Below the pieces are notes generated by a model. The model searched no databases and had not been told where the DNA came from. It saw nothing but the letters and a program-made list of their open reading frames with translations. Position numbers and translations under genes: made by a program. From contig JAEUGW010000041.1 in assembly GCA_016795565.1 (NCBI GenBank), positions 36,691 through 100,690 on the forward strand: 64,000 nucleotides of DNA. The letters are read 5' to 3'. Positions within the stretch are counted from its first letter, which is position 1. Each line of letters starts with the position of its first letter. This document shows positions 8,952-17,222 of the stretch, piece after piece. Source of the DNA: Opitutaceae bacterium (GTDB lineage Bacteria; Verrucomicrobiota; Verrucomicrobiia; Opitutales; Opitutaceae).

Positions 8952-9196
8952 CAGTTGCGGCGCTCCTGCGGACGCTGCCGCTCTTCCTCGGCCTTGAGTT
9001 TTTCGAGCAGGCGCTTCTTCGCCACCTCGTCGGGCGTGTAGCTGCCGCCCCGGTCCAGCTTGATCGAATCCTGCCACGCATCGACCGGTTGCAGTCCGGC
9101 CGGCGCGACCGGACGGGGTGACCGCCGCCACATGAGCCAGCCGCCCAAGGCGATGCCGGCGAGCAGGACTAAGAGATAGACCGCCATTTTCTTCAT
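8951..9196 (-). CDS. Small single-span membrane protein in the TrbK position
   Basis: The 81-residue product has an N-terminal membrane segment (MKKMAVYLLVLLAGIALGGW). A short charged tail, rich in Lys, Glu and Arg and predicted helical, follows. It lies between trbJ and trbL, overlapping both by 1-4 bp. That is where Ti-type operons carry trbK, an entry-exclusion lipoprotein. No lipobox cysteine is present, so homology to TrbK is not shown and the name rests on position only. Confidence 0.6.
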   Translation of the reverse strand: MKKMAVYLLVLLAGIALGGWLMWRRSPRPVAPAGLQPVDAWQDSIKLDRGGSYTPDEVAKKRLLEKLKAEEERQRPQERRN

Positions 9197-10008
9197 GGGC
9201 GCGTATAGTTGGTGGGGGTGAGCCGCAGCGACCGCTGCCAGGCGTTGGCGACCGCCACCGACTGCCGTTCCTCGGCGATCTGCTTTTCCTGCAAGTCCCG
9301 CCGTTCCTTCTCGGCTTGGTTCTCGTTGAGGATCTGTGCCGCCAGCAGCTTGCCCGTTTCCTCACTGCGCCGCGCCGCGAGTCCCGCCAGCCGCCCGTTG
9401 AGCGCATCGACCGTGGCGTGCAGCTTCTCGGTTTCCGCCTGCGTTGACGCGTTCCGCAGGTCGTTCACGGCCGCCGCCAGGTCCGTTTGCACTGCGGCGA
9501 TGTCGGCGTCGGTGGCGGCCAGCACGACACCGACATTGTCGCCCTGCCTTTCGACCGCCGCGTAGCGGCGATATAGCTCCGGCTGCCGGGCAAAGCTGGC
9601 GCCCAGCGACGTTTTATCGTCCAGAGCGCGATAGATTCCATCCGAGGTGCGCTTGAGCGAATCCACCGCATCGGACAGCCGCCGCATCGCGTCCATCGTC
9701 TCGCCGTAGGTCTTGCCAAACTCGGTTCCGCCCAAGGTGCGGCGGATCACGCGGTCACCGGCCCGGGCCGGATCGCCCATGACCTCGCGGATCATCCGCT
9801 GGGTGGCCAGCAGGTCCTCGACCTGCCTGATCTGCCGGTTCAGTTTCTCCAACTGGTCGGCCCACTGCCGCATGGTTTCGGCGTGCTGGGCGATCTGGTT
9901 GCCCTTGATGGCCGCATTGACGGCGGTGTTGGCCGGGTCGATGACAACCCATTGGGCGAAGGCCGGGCTGGTGAGGCCGGCGAGAAGGATGAGGGGAATC
10001 AGTTTCAT
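9193..10008 (-). CDS. trbJ: VirB5/TrbJ-like secreted coiled-coil protein
   Basis: The 271-residue product starts with a clear signal peptide (MKLIPLILLAGLTSPAFA). A mainly helical, Gln/Glu/Arg-rich body follows, starting WVVIDPANTAVNAAIKGNQI, a phrase typical of TrbJ proteins (they start at a V-x-D-P-x-N). Long coiled-coil stretches occupy about residues 45-80 and 170-250. VirB5/TrbJ proteins are minor pilus components. The gene sits between the lipoprotein gene (4-bp overlap) and the small TrbK-position gene (4-bp overlap). It is followed by trbL as in Ti-type systems. Confidence 0.82.
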   Translation of the reverse strand: MKLIPLILLAGLTSPAFAQWVVIDPANTAVNAAIKGNQIAQHAETMRQWADQLEKLNRQIRQVEDLLATQRMIREVMGDPARAGDRVIRRTLGGTEFGKTYGETMDAMRRLSDAVDSLKRTSDGIYRALDDKTSLGASFARQPELYRRYAAVERQGDNVGVVLAATDADIAAVQTDLAAAVNDLRNASTQAETEKLHATVDALNGRLAGLAARRSEETGKLLAAQILNENQAEKERRDLQEKQIAEERQSVAVANAWQRSLRLTPTNYTRP

Positions 10009-10241
10009 GGGGAGTGGGGCAGGAAGATTTCCACCGTCGAAGGCACGCGCAGGGCGCCGTCCTCGAGCCGGGCGGGCTGGCGGAGTCGCACGCGGGCGGC
10101 TGGTCCCGGCGGAGTTTTCCGCTGCGCCTCCTGGGTCGCCCAATACCGCGCCTTCACCGCCTGGTTGACGGCGGCCTCGGGCCCGGCCGGATGGGCACAC
10201 CCGGCGCACAGCAGCAGACTAAGCGGCAGGAGCCGACGCAT
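10005..10241 (-). CDS. Small lipoprotein between trbE and trbJ
   Basis: The 78-residue product starts MRRLLPLSLLLCAGCAHPAG, with lipobox LCAGC. The remaining 60 residues are hydrophilic and show no family I recognise. It overlaps the trbE stop by 23 bp and the trbJ start by 4 bp, so it is translated as part of the operon. Small lipoproteins of this kind often serve as the VirB7/TrbH partner of the outer-membrane ring. That role is inferred from context only. Confidence 0.68.
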   Translation of the reverse strand: MRRLLPLSLLLCAGCAHPAGPEAAVNQAVKARYWATQEAQRKTPPGPAARVRLRQPARLEDGALRVPSTVEIFLPHSP

Positions 10242-12834
10242 GGTTTGCCTCCGGTGGGGGTTGGATGTGAAGGAGCGTGCCGCATTGCGGCGGCTGCGCC
10301 GTGGGCAGGAAGTAGCACACCGACGAATGCCGGTGACCGGCCGGCTGCTGCTCTGGCAGCTGGTAGTTCGGGATTGTCTCCAGCGCGCTCTCCGGCAGCG
10401 GCAGGTCGCGCGCCAGGTCGATCAGGTCGCTGCGGTCCGCCTGCCGCATCAGGAAAAATTGTTTTGCGTTACCAATAACGGCCGAGCGCACGCGCGAGGC
10501 GCGGAACCGGGCGTATTGCTGGACGACACTGACGGCCCAGCAGTTGAATTTTCGCAGCTGGGCGTAGCTTTCCGAAACAATCGCTTCGCCGCCCGGCACG
10601 TCGAGGAACCGCGCAACCTCCTCGAAGATGATCCGCTTCCGCTGCGCCCGCGGGAGCCCGAGGATGTGCTGGCGGGCGAATCCGGAAATAAGAAGTCCCG
10701 TGGCGGTCTTCAATTCAACCGCCTGCTCCGGGATGAGCCCGAGCTCAAAATGCGCGACGCTGCGCTTTAGCGACACGTTGGTGACGCCGTCGAAGAGCCG
10801 GCCAAACTGTCCTCGCGCGGTCCACGCCCCCAGCAGGGTCGCCAGCCGGTCCGTCTCCTCCTTGGGATGTTCCGGCAGCCGGCCGTAGGCCAGCAGCTCG
10901 ACGAGCGCCCCGTGCGTGGGAAAATCCTCCGGCGTCCACAGGGCACACGCCGTGTGCGTCACCAGCCGCGCGGTGGCGGGGTCCTGCGCGAACCGCGTGA
11001 TGGTCACCTCGTCCAGCCGGGCGACAAATTCGAGCGTCTCCGCGTCATTCGCGTTCCGCCGGTCGCGCAATTCGGCGTAAGCCTCCAGCGCCGTCGTGCC
11101 CGCCGGCATCCGTTCGCGCCAGCGGTGGACCGCACAGGCGAGCCGCCCGGCCTCGCGCGCCTGCTCGGGATGCGCCCGCGACCAGTCCGCAAACGCGTCC
11201 TGATAGAGCAGGTGCACATACTGCGCGAGCTGCGCCTGGCGAAGGGCCTGCCGCTCCGCATCGGCTGGCTCGCCGGTCATGCGCGCCAACAACGCGACCG
11301 CGCTCGCCACCTGGAGTTGCGTGAGCGGCAGGCCCAAAGTGTCGAGGTAGTTGAGCGTGAGCGGCGCATCGGGTTGAACCACGATGGGCGTCTCTCCCAA
11401 CTCCTCGGTGTAAGATTTATAGGACAGTCCCTCCTCGACGATCAGCGTGTAGGCGTAATGCCCCGCCGTCTGGAGGAGCAGGTCGCGCATCTTCTCCGAC
11501 TTGCCGGACCCGCTCATGCCGAAGACCACCGCGTGCTGCGGCGAACCGCCCACGGCGGTGCTGACGCCGACGAGGTTCCGGTTCACGCCGTCGTAAAGTG
11601 CCTCGGCTGAGTCGAGGCAGCCCGTGAACGTGCTGGAGAACGGCAGCAGGTCGGCCAGGTTGGCGTCCTCGGCATACAGGTCCCAGTCCCGGTAGGACGA
11701 ATGGGTCCAGCCCGGCCAGGACCCAAAGAAGAGTTTCTTCGCCGTCGTCGGCCGCGCGCATTCATAATACTGCGCGCCGTTCATCGCGTGGATCGCCGCC
11801 TGCAGCTGGCTCACCTTGTCCCGCAGCCCCTGCCGCGTGGCATCCCACACCCGCACGACATAGCCGACCCGGAACGGCCGGGCGAAGCCGCCCGCCAGGC
11901 TCTCGATCTTGCGCTCCTTTTTCTGGAGCGCGACCCACAGAGAGTGCCGCTTTTCCCCGGCGTATTCGCCGGCCAGCCGCTCCATCGCCCGTTCCTCGCG
12001 GTGGATTTCCCCGCGCGTCTCCACGGGCGTCACGTTGACGGAGATCTGGTAGTCGAGGAAAGGCAGGCCCGTGAGAAAAGTAACCATGCCCGGCTTCGTG
12101 CCGCGCGGCCACCGGGTCAGCACCAAGACGCAGTGGTAGTGCCCGTCGAGAAGGAAGCCGCCGTCCGGCTGGCCTACGCCGTCGGCGAGCCAGCAGTTTT
12201 CCTGGATGGTGAGGCCGGGTTCACAGGGCGGCGGACCGGCGTCGCGCCGGGCGAGTCCCGGATTGAGGAAGCGGTGCAGGCATTCGCAATGCGCCGCATC
12301 GTCCATCGGCCGGATGGGTGTCTCCGGGCCGAAGATCGCCCGCGCTGCCCCGGCAAATTCTGCAAACTGCGCCTGCAGTTCCTTGAGCAGCGTGCGGTAT
12401 CCCTCCAGCAGGCTGGTTCGCGTGGCGAGATTGCCCGCGTAGGCGGTGACCTCGATGGACAGGAAGATAGCCAGCCGCTCCCGCCGCAGTTCGCGCGCGT
12501 GCATCCGCCGCCAGTAGCGGCTGAACCGCTCGTTCCGGGTCCGGCGGATCACCGGATGAGTGGTCTGCTGGGTTTCCGCGTGATACCGGAGCAGTTCGCG
12601 CCGGTAGTCTGCATCGCAGGACCACTGCACCTGCAAACGGCGTCCCGGGGTCACGAGCGCGAAGAGAGAGCGCACCTGATCCTGAAACGCATTCTTCCGC
12701 TCATTGCTGGCGCCGCGCAGGTCGGGTGACTCAATCCAGAATCCCTTCACGGCGATCGCTCCGCGCTCCAGCGAGCCGTAGAGCAGGAGGTCCTCGGCGA
12801 ACACTCCGTTGGGTGCCTCGGCGTGGGGTCTCAT
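10219..12834 (-). CDS. trbE: VirB4/TrbE conjugation ATPase
   Basis: The 871-residue product has the N-terminal CagE/TrbE/VirB4 domain. The C-terminal P-loop ATPase has Walker A GMSGSGKS near residue 440 and a Walker B-type strand, RIIFEEVARFLD, near residue 735. A further motif, FNCWAVSVVQQY, follows. VirB4 is the essential cytoplasmic ATPase of type IV secretion and the length is normal. It follows the TrbD-like gene with a 4-bp overlap. It is the only transfer-channel ATPase visible: no VirB11/TrbB gene is present anywhere in the window, and it does not occur upstream of trbC where most trb operons carry it. Confidence 0.92.
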   Translation of the reverse strand: MRPHAEAPNGVFAEDLLLYGSLERGAIAVKGFWIESPDLRGASNERKNAFQDQVRSLFALVTPGRRLQVQWSCDADYRRELLRYHAETQQTTHPVIRRTRNERFSRYWRRMHARELRRERLAIFLSIEVTAYAGNLATRTSLLEGYRTLLKELQAQFAEFAGAARAIFGPETPIRPMDDAAHCECLHRFLNPGLARRDAGPPPCEPGLTIQENCWLADGVGQPDGGFLLDGHYHCVLVLTRWPRGTKPGMVTFLTGLPFLDYQISVNVTPVETRGEIHREERAMERLAGEYAGEKRHSLWVALQKKERKIESLAGGFARPFRVGYVVRVWDATRQGLRDKVSQLQAAIHAMNGAQYYECARPTTAKKLFFGSWPGWTHSSYRDWDLYAEDANLADLLPFSSTFTGCLDSAEALYDGVNRNLVGVSTAVGGSPQHAVVFGMSGSGKSEKMRDLLLQTAGHYAYTLIVEEGLSYKSYTEELGETPIVVQPDAPLTLNYLDTLGLPLTQLQVASAVALLARMTGEPADAERQALRQAQLAQYVHLLYQDAFADWSRAHPEQAREAGRLACAVHRWRERMPAGTTALEAYAELRDRRNANDAETLEFVARLDEVTITRFAQDPATARLVTHTACALWTPEDFPTHGALVELLAYGRLPEHPKEETDRLATLLGAWTARGQFGRLFDGVTNVSLKRSVAHFELGLIPEQAVELKTATGLLISGFARQHILGLPRAQRKRIIFEEVARFLDVPGGEAIVSESYAQLRKFNCWAVSVVQQYARFRASRVRSAVIGNAKQFFLMRQADRSDLIDLARDLPLPESALETIPNYQLPEQQPAGHRHSSVCYFLPTAQPPQCGTLLHIQPPPEANHASAPAA

Positions 12835-13154
12835 GGCTCGGTCAGTCCCCGCTGTTGGATGGCACTGCGGCTGAAGGTGCCGCCGCCTAGGAGCTGTTCG
12901 ATCAAGTCCCGGTCGTAGGCGGGCGGGCGGCCGTTCCGCAGGAAGACAGCCCAGGCCAGCACCAGCGCAAGCGGCGTGCCCGCCACCACCCCGGCCGTGA
13001 CCCAGCCGAGGGCCAGCAATTGCCCCACGACCGCGAAGAGCGCTAGGGCCGCCACCGCCGCGATCACCACCGGCAGGTAAAGGTTGCCATCGAGTCCGAA
13101 GACCCGGCCGCGCGAATCATCCGCCGCATTCGTATCGGTGTGCCGCAGGTTCAT
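12831..13154 (-). CDS. trbD: VirB3/TrbD-like small membrane protein
   Basis: The 107-residue product has two adjacent hydrophobic segments (NLYLPVVIAAVAALALFAVV and WVTAGVVAGTPLALVLAWAV). An acidic C-terminal tail (YDRDLIEQLL) follows. VirB3/TrbD proteins are about 90-110 residues, have this topology, and are found between the VirB2 pilin and VirB4, as here. The ATG at 13154 lies one base from the trbC stop and the stop overlaps trbE by 4 bp. I preferred it to the longer frame, which shadows trbC. Confidence 0.72.
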   Translation of the reverse strand: MNLRHTDTNAADDSRGRVFGLDGNLYLPVVIAAVAALALFAVVGQLLALGWVTAGVVAGTPLALVLAWAVFLRNGRPPAYDRDLIEQLLGGGTFSRSAIQQRGLTEP

Positions 13155-13155
13155 G

Positions 13156-13467
13156 TCAGAAACGCGGTTTGATGACGGCGTCCTCCAGCCCGAAGATCGC
13201 GAACAGGGCCGCCATGATGCTGGCCGCCGCCGCGATGATGACCCCGGCCACGATGCCGGCCTTTCCATCCGGATCGCCCTTGGCAATGGCGTTCGCCCCG
13301 GACCAGATTTTGACGATTCCCCAAATAAAACCGAACATGAACAGCACCGTGAGGGCCAGGCCGAAGCCGTCCTTCAACTGCTGGATTTGGGCCACAAAAG
13401 GCCGGGCGTAGGCCGACAGCGGCAGCGCTTTCTTCAGGCCGACTTGGAAGGAGCCGAGGGGTAGCAT
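13156..13467 (-). CDS. trbC: VirB2/TrbC-like conjugative pilin
   Basis: The 103-residue product has two long membrane segments (GFGLALTVLFMFGFIWGIV and GIVAGVIIAAAASIMAALFAIFG) separated by a short polar loop, AKGDPDGKAG. This is the hairpin layout of VirB2/TrbC pilins. It is the first gene of the transfer operon. The upstream 65 bp hold divergent promoters and a pair of inverted copies of the element GTAAACGAC. No clear leader-peptidase site is visible in the N-terminal 40 residues. Confidence 0.75.
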   Translation of the reverse strand: MLPLGSFQVGLKKALPLSAYARPFVAQIQQLKDGFGLALTVLFMFGFIWGIVKIWSGANAIAKGDPDGKAGIVAGVIIAAAASIMAALFAIFGLEDAVIKPRF

Positions 13468-13470
13468 GGA

Positions 13471-13524
13471 GTAAACGACTGCACTTATATTTCAGCTTGT
13501 CAAAACAAAACCGCTGTCGTTTAC
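13471..13524. promoter_or_regulatory. Inverted operator pair between trbC and the divergent RHH-Clp operon
   Basis: GTAAACGAC at 13471-13479 and its exact reverse complement at 13516-13524 form a 9-bp perfect inverted repeat with 36 bp between the arms. The right copy extends to GTAAACGACAGCGGTTTT on the minus strand. The left copy reads GTAAACGACTGC. Both lie in the 65-bp gap between the two divergent start codons. A near-identical copy lies at 17205-17222 and a shorter one at 17449-17457, so this is probably the binding site of a regulator of the transfer genes. Confidence 0.62.
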
Positions 13525-13532
13525 TTTCCCGC

Positions 13533-13985
13533 ATGGAAACCGCCGCCAACAAAAGGAAAGTCACCTACCGTCTTTACTCGCTGGACGAGCAGGCGCTGAA
13601 GGCCTCGACCGACGCCCTGGCCCAGCTGGCCCCCCGATTGGAATTCGACCGCTCCGACGTGATGCGCGCCTTCGTGCACCTCACCCCGGAGGTCGACCTG
13701 GAGGCCCTCGGCATCCTCCGCTCGCGCTTCGAGCGCGCCGGGGGCGCTCTGCCGCCCGAGGACAAATGCGACATTCCCCTGACCCTGCGCCTGCCCGGCA
13801 AGGACGATGGGAAAATCAAGGCGATGGCCAAGCGCCTCAAGGCCCGGGATGTCCCCACTTCCGAGGGGGAACTGGTGCGGGCCCTGGCGCACGTGAAGGT
13901 CGATTGGAAGCTGTTCCTGCCGAAGTTCACCGCCTATCTCACGGAGTTCCCCGACGGCCGGGAACTGCGCTGGAAAACGCCATGA
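13533..13985 (+). CDS. Tandem ribbon-helix-helix-like protein, candidate transfer regulator or relaxosome factor
   Basis: The 150-residue product appears to hold two related segments. The first reads KRKVTYRLYSLDEQALKA and then FDRSDVMRAFVHLTP. The second reads CDIPLTLRLPGKDDGKIKA and then SEGELVRALAHVK. Each has a beta-strand followed by two helices, as in ribbon-helix-helix DNA-binding proteins. TraY of the F plasmid is a known tandem RHH relaxosome protein. The ATG at 13533 is preferred; an in-frame TTG at 13497 would put the start codon across the operator. Its stop overlaps the next gene's ATG (ATGA). I infer DNA binding, most likely at the operator pair just upstream. Confidence 0.55.
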   Translation: METAANKRKVTYRLYSLDEQALKASTDALAQLAPRLEFDRSDVMRAFVHLTPEVDLEALGILRSRFERAGGALPPEDKCDIPLTLRLPGKDDGKIKAMAKRLKARDVPTSEGELVRALAHVKVDWKLFLPKFTAYLTEFPDGRELRWKTP

Positions 13986-14887
13986 GTCCCGCGGAGCGCC
14001 GGGTGCATCTGGCCGGCATGGAATCCCACCTGCGCTCCCGGCTGCTCGGTCAGGATCACCTGCTGGGCCGGGCTGCGGCCATGTTCCAGCGCGGCGAAAT
14101 GGGCCTCGCCACCTCGGGCCGTCCCCGGGGCTCCTGCTTGCTTATCGGGCCGACGGGGACCGGCAAGACCGAGCTAGTGCTGCTGAGCGGCGACTACCTC
14201 TTCGGCCCGGAAAACCGCTGTCGGTTCGACCTCTCGGAGTATGCCCGCCCCGATGCGGTGGCGCGCTTCCTGGGCGTGGACCGCAAAGACCCGGGCGATC
14301 TCGGCCGGGCCCTCCGGGGCCGCAAGTGCGGCATCCTGCACTTCGATGAGCTGGAGAAGTCCCATCCCACTCTCTGGGATATTTTCCTCCAGCTGCTCGA
14401 TCCCGGCCATGTCACCCTCGCCACCGGCGAGCGGGTATCGGTGGCGCCCTTCTACCTTTCCTTCACCTCAAACCTCGGCGGCGCCGAGGCGATGCGGATG
14501 GAGCAATCCACCTTCGCCAGCGTTGAGCGCACCGTCCTGCGGCGGCTGACCCAAACGCTCCGCCCGGAGCTGGTCGAGCGCATCGAGGAGAAATGGGTTT
14601 TCGCCCGGCTCACCCCGGAGGTGCAGCGGGAGGTCTGCGCCCTCCGCGTCGCCGACGAACTGGGCCGGCTGCGCGCGCTCGGCCATGACGTCCAGATTTC
14701 CCGCGCCGCGTTGGAGTTCCTGGTGCGCGAGGGATTTGATCCGCATGTCGGCGCCCGCCGTCTCCGGAACACGGTCGAACGCCACCTCCGCGACGCCGTC
14801 GTGCGGGGCCTGCTCGCCCACGGTGCCGCCTGCGGCGAGATCGAGCCCGACGGGCCGGCGCCCCGCCTCAAGATTCACGTCCGGTGA
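13982..14887 (+). CDS. Single-domain Clp/Hsp100-type AAA+ ATPase
   Basis: The 301-residue product matches the second AAA+ module and small C-terminal domain of ClpA/ClpB/ClpX-type unfoldases. It has Walker A GPTGTGKT (about residues 55-62), Walker B GILHFDELEKSHPTLWDIFL (about 114-133) and a sensor-1-like stretch, LSFTSNLG. The C-terminal segment FDPHVGARRLRNTVERHLRD is typical of the Clp D2-small domain. No N-terminal Clp domain, first AAA module or ClpP loop is seen. The gene is translationally coupled to the RHH-like gene and ends 20 bp inside the convergent coupling-protein gene. Such ATPases are not part of the core mating machinery, so its role here, perhaps remodelling the relaxosome, is unknown. 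Confidence 0.82.
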   Translation: MSPAERRVHLAGMESHLRSRLLGQDHLLGRAAAMFQRGEMGLATSGRPRGSCLLIGPTGTGKTELVLLSGDYLFGPENRCRFDLSEYARPDAVARFLGVDRKDPGDLGRALRGRKCGILHFDELEKSHPTLWDIFLQLLDPGHVTLATGERVSVAPFYLSFTSNLGGAEAMRMEQSTFASVERTVLRRLTQTLRPELVERIEEKWVFARLTPEVQREVCALRVADELGRLRALGHDVQISRAALEFLVREGFDPHVGARRLRNTVERHLRDAVVRGLLAHGAACGEIEPDGPAPRLKIHVR

Positions 14888-16397
14888 CCGCCTTCCTCGC
14901 CGCTTCCGCAGCGTAGTCGTTGGCGAGCGTGAACCGGCTGAACGGAAGTTTCTTCAGCAGCGGCTTGCCCGTCCGCCGCGGATGGCGAATCAACGCCTTA
15001 CCTTCCGGCAGAGACAACAACTCCGCCGGCTTGAACCACGGCAGGTCGGCCAGCTGCCAGTTCCGCAGAGCCTTCCCGGCCGTATGGCCGCCGCTGTATT
15101 TTCGGGCCTCCCGTCCGCCCATCTTCTCGGAAATGATCTTCGCCCCTTTCTCGTCGGCCGCCCTGAAATGCACCTGCGTTCTCAAGTTCGCCATGAACAC
15201 GTCCGCCTTGTTCGGGACATCGAAGGACGCATACAACGACAGCGGCGTCTGTGTCGCCGAGATCAGGCACACGCCCGCCTCGCGCAGTTCGTCCACGGCC
15301 AGGTGATCCGAGAAACCGTCCTCCGACACGAGGGTCGTCTTCTGGCCTTCGTCCAGCACCAGCGCGATGACGTTCCTACGGCGCATTTCTTCCGGTTTCA
15401 GGTCGAACCGCCGGAAGGCGTGCAACAGGAAGAGCTGCTTGCAGAGCAAATTCAGATACTTCCGCTCGACCTGGTAGGTCTGTGGAATGGACAGGCAGAT
15501 CAGTTTTCCCCGGTCGAGTTCATCGAGTGAGAAGTTCGGCCGGTTGGCGCAGAACACCTCCGCGATGTCCGGCGGTGTGTAGGGGCGGAGATAGTTCGCG
15601 ACCGTATAGACGGTGCCGCTGCGCTGCTCGGGCGGCTGCTCATGAAAATCCGTGAAGAATTGGTTCTCCGCCTTTGCGGCTTCCCCGGTCAGTTTGCCGA
15701 GCCGGTTCAGCAGGTCTTCGCGGTCCTCCGAAACGCAGATGACATTGTGCACGTTCTCCGGCGTCACCGCGAGGTCCACCAGGTTGAGCGCGATCATCGC
15801 GTGCGTGATGGCATCCTTGGAGGTTTCCTTAAAAAAGGCCTGGCCGCCGCGCTGCCCGGCGGCGGTCGCGGTATCCACGAGGATCTTGGCGTAGGTCGAA
15901 GGCGGCACGCTGGGGTCCGCCAGCACGCTCATCGCGAGCGGCGGCGTCCAGTCCTCCGGGGCCACCTCGGTCGGCCGCACCCGGATGAGCCGCAGGTCGT
16001 TCTCCTGGCCCAGTGACCTTGCCATTTCGCTGAGCGGTTTCCAGAGCGCCCCCTTGGAATCAATCGCGAGGATGCCCGTGTTGGGCAGCGTCTCGCGCAA
16101 CCCGTGAAGGATCGGCACGACGGCCCGCGCTGTCTTCCCGGTCCCTGTCGCCCCCGTGATGAAGAAATGCGTGCACACCTCGTCGCGAGTCCACTCCAGT
16201 CCCCATAGCCGGAGCACCACGCGGGTCATCTCGCTCCGGGTCAGGGCGCAGTAGAGGAGCCAACTCGCCACGGCACCGGCGGTCAGCGGGATGACGCAAT
16301 CCAACGGCGGTGGGCAGCAGAGCCAAGCGGCCCAAGCGCCCAAGTAACAGCCGCCGGCGAGGCCGCCCGTAACACTGCTTAGGCGGGCCAGAACCAT
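14868..16397 (-). CDS. VirD4/TraG-type coupling protein ATPase
   Basis: The 509-residue product has two N-terminal membrane segments within the first 55 residues. Walker A is GATGTGKT (near residue 85) and a Walker B-like strand is NVIALVLDEGQKT (near residue 345). The TraG/TraD signature region FDVPNKADVFMANLRTQV occurs near residue 410. Coupling proteins bring the relaxase-DNA complex to the transfer channel. It is the last gene of a three-gene minus operon (HTH protein, membrane accessory protein, coupling protein) with 19- and 4-bp overlaps. It overlaps the convergent Clp-like gene by 20 bp. Confidence 0.9.
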   Translation of the reverse strand: MVLARLSSVTGGLAGGCYLGAWAAWLCCPPPLDCVIPLTAGAVASWLLYCALTRSEMTRVVLRLWGLEWTRDEVCTHFFITGATGTGKTARAVVPILHGLRETLPNTGILAIDSKGALWKPLSEMARSLGQENDLRLIRVRPTEVAPEDWTPPLAMSVLADPSVPPSTYAKILVDTATAAGQRGGQAFFKETSKDAITHAMIALNLVDLAVTPENVHNVICVSEDREDLLNRLGKLTGEAAKAENQFFTDFHEQPPEQRSGTVYTVANYLRPYTPPDIAEVFCANRPNFSLDELDRGKLICLSIPQTYQVERKYLNLLCKQLFLLHAFRRFDLKPEEMRRRNVIALVLDEGQKTTLVSEDGFSDHLAVDELREAGVCLISATQTPLSLYASFDVPNKADVFMANLRTQVHFRAADEKGAKIISEKMGGREARKYSGGHTAGKALRNWQLADLPWFKPAELLSLPEGKALIRHPRRTGKPLLKKLPFSRFTLANDYAAEAARKAVTGRES

Positions 16398-16852
16398 ATT
16401 GTCAGGGATGCCCCGAAGACCACGCCGATGACAAACGAGGCGAGCGCCTGCCGTCGCTGGGCTGATTGCACGGTCCGTGTCACCGCGCCCAGCGACTGCT
16501 CCAGGGTGCGGATTTGAGCCACGGCCCCGGCGATCGGAGCGCGTAAGTCCTCCTCCAATCGCCGGGCGAAGCCGGCCGGTTTCTGGTCGAGCACGGTCTG
16601 CACCTGTGCGAGTTGTCCCGCGACGTTGACGAGGTTGTCGCCGGATTCGGCGAGCACCTCAATGCGGGCATCGAGTGCCGATTGCAGCTCCATCGACAGA
16701 TCGCGCAGTGTGCCCTCCGACTCCTGCACCCGCAGCCAATGGGCACCCATCACCTGCAAGACCGGGTCATTGAGCGGCAGCCCGTAGTGTTCGGCGATGC
16801 GCTGCAGGTGTTCCGGCAGCGCCTGCGGATCGGCTTCGTCCTCGGCACTCAC
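16379..16852 (-). CDS. Tail-anchored accessory protein of the mobilisation operon
   Basis: The 157-residue product starts with GTG, coupled by a GTGA overlap to the upstream HTH gene. It has an acidic N-terminus and a long helical, probably coiled-coil middle (about residues 45-125). One C-terminal membrane segment (LASFVIGVVFGASLTIWFW) follows. The topology (cytoplasmic coiled coil anchored by its tail) recalls mobilisation accessory proteins such as MobB/TraK-type factors that bring the relaxosome to the coupling protein. I do not recognise a defined family. Confidence 0.6.
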   Translation of the reverse strand: MSAEDEADPQALPEHLQRIAEHYGLPLNDPVLQVMGAHWLRVQESEGTLRDLSMELQSALDARIEVLAESGDNLVNVAGQLAQVQTVLDQKPAGFARRLEEDLRAPIAGAVAQIRTLEQSLGAVTRTVQSAQRRQALASFVIGVVFGASLTIWFWPA

Positions 16853-17187
16853 GACCGGCCTCCCCGGCGACCGCTGATGAACGAGGGCACCCGCGGAGTG
16901 GGCGCCGGAACGGGCGTCCCGGATACGCTGGCCGCGGTCTCGAGCTCGAGCCGCTTCCGCTGGATGTCAGCCTTGCGGAAGTGCCGGCGGCAAAAAAGCC
17001 CGACATTGGTCGGCGAGGCCTGCAGGCCCAGCCGGTTCAGCGCGGCGGCAATCTGCTCATAGCTGAAGCCCCGGGCGCGGTAGATCAGCACCGCCTCCCG
17101 GTGCGGTGCCAACCGGACTTGCCGGCCGGCCGGCACAGCTCGGTGGGCATCCTCCAGGATGCGTTCTCGTTGTTCGACGGCGTCCAT
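16849..17187 (-). CDS. HTH protein of the mobilisation operon
   Basis: The 112-residue product has a predicted helix-turn-helix around residues 30-65 (EAVLIYRARGFSYEQIAAAL then NRLGLQASPTNVGLFCRRH). The pattern is common in plasmid relaxosome and KfrA/TraK-like regulators. The rest is basic and Pro/Ser-rich. I chose the ATG at 17187. A GTG at 17205 is possible but would start inside the element at 17205-17222. It heads the operon with the tail-anchored protein and the coupling protein and is divergent from the relaxase. Binding to the nearby oriT-like region or to the GTAAMCGACAGC element is likely but inferred. Confidence 0.6.
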   Translation of the reverse strand: MDAVEQRERILEDAHRAVPAGRQVRLAPHREAVLIYRARGFSYEQIAAALNRLGLQASPTNVGLFCRRHFRKADIQRKRLELETAASVSGTPVPAPTPRVPSFISGRRGGRS

Positions 17188-17204
17188 GTTCAGCAAATAA
17201 TGCA

Positions 17205-17222
17205 CAAACCGCTGTCGGTTAC
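17205..17222 (-). promoter_or_regulatory. Operator copy before the mobilisation operon
   Basis: On the minus strand this reads GTAACCGACAGCGGTTTG and matches the element at 13507-13524 in 16 of 18 bases. Its inner part AACCG-CTGT-CGGTT is itself an inverted repeat. It lies 18 bp upstream of the chosen ATG of the HTH gene. It shares its core with the copy at the relaxase start, suggesting joint control of channel, accessory and relaxase genes. Confidence 0.6.
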
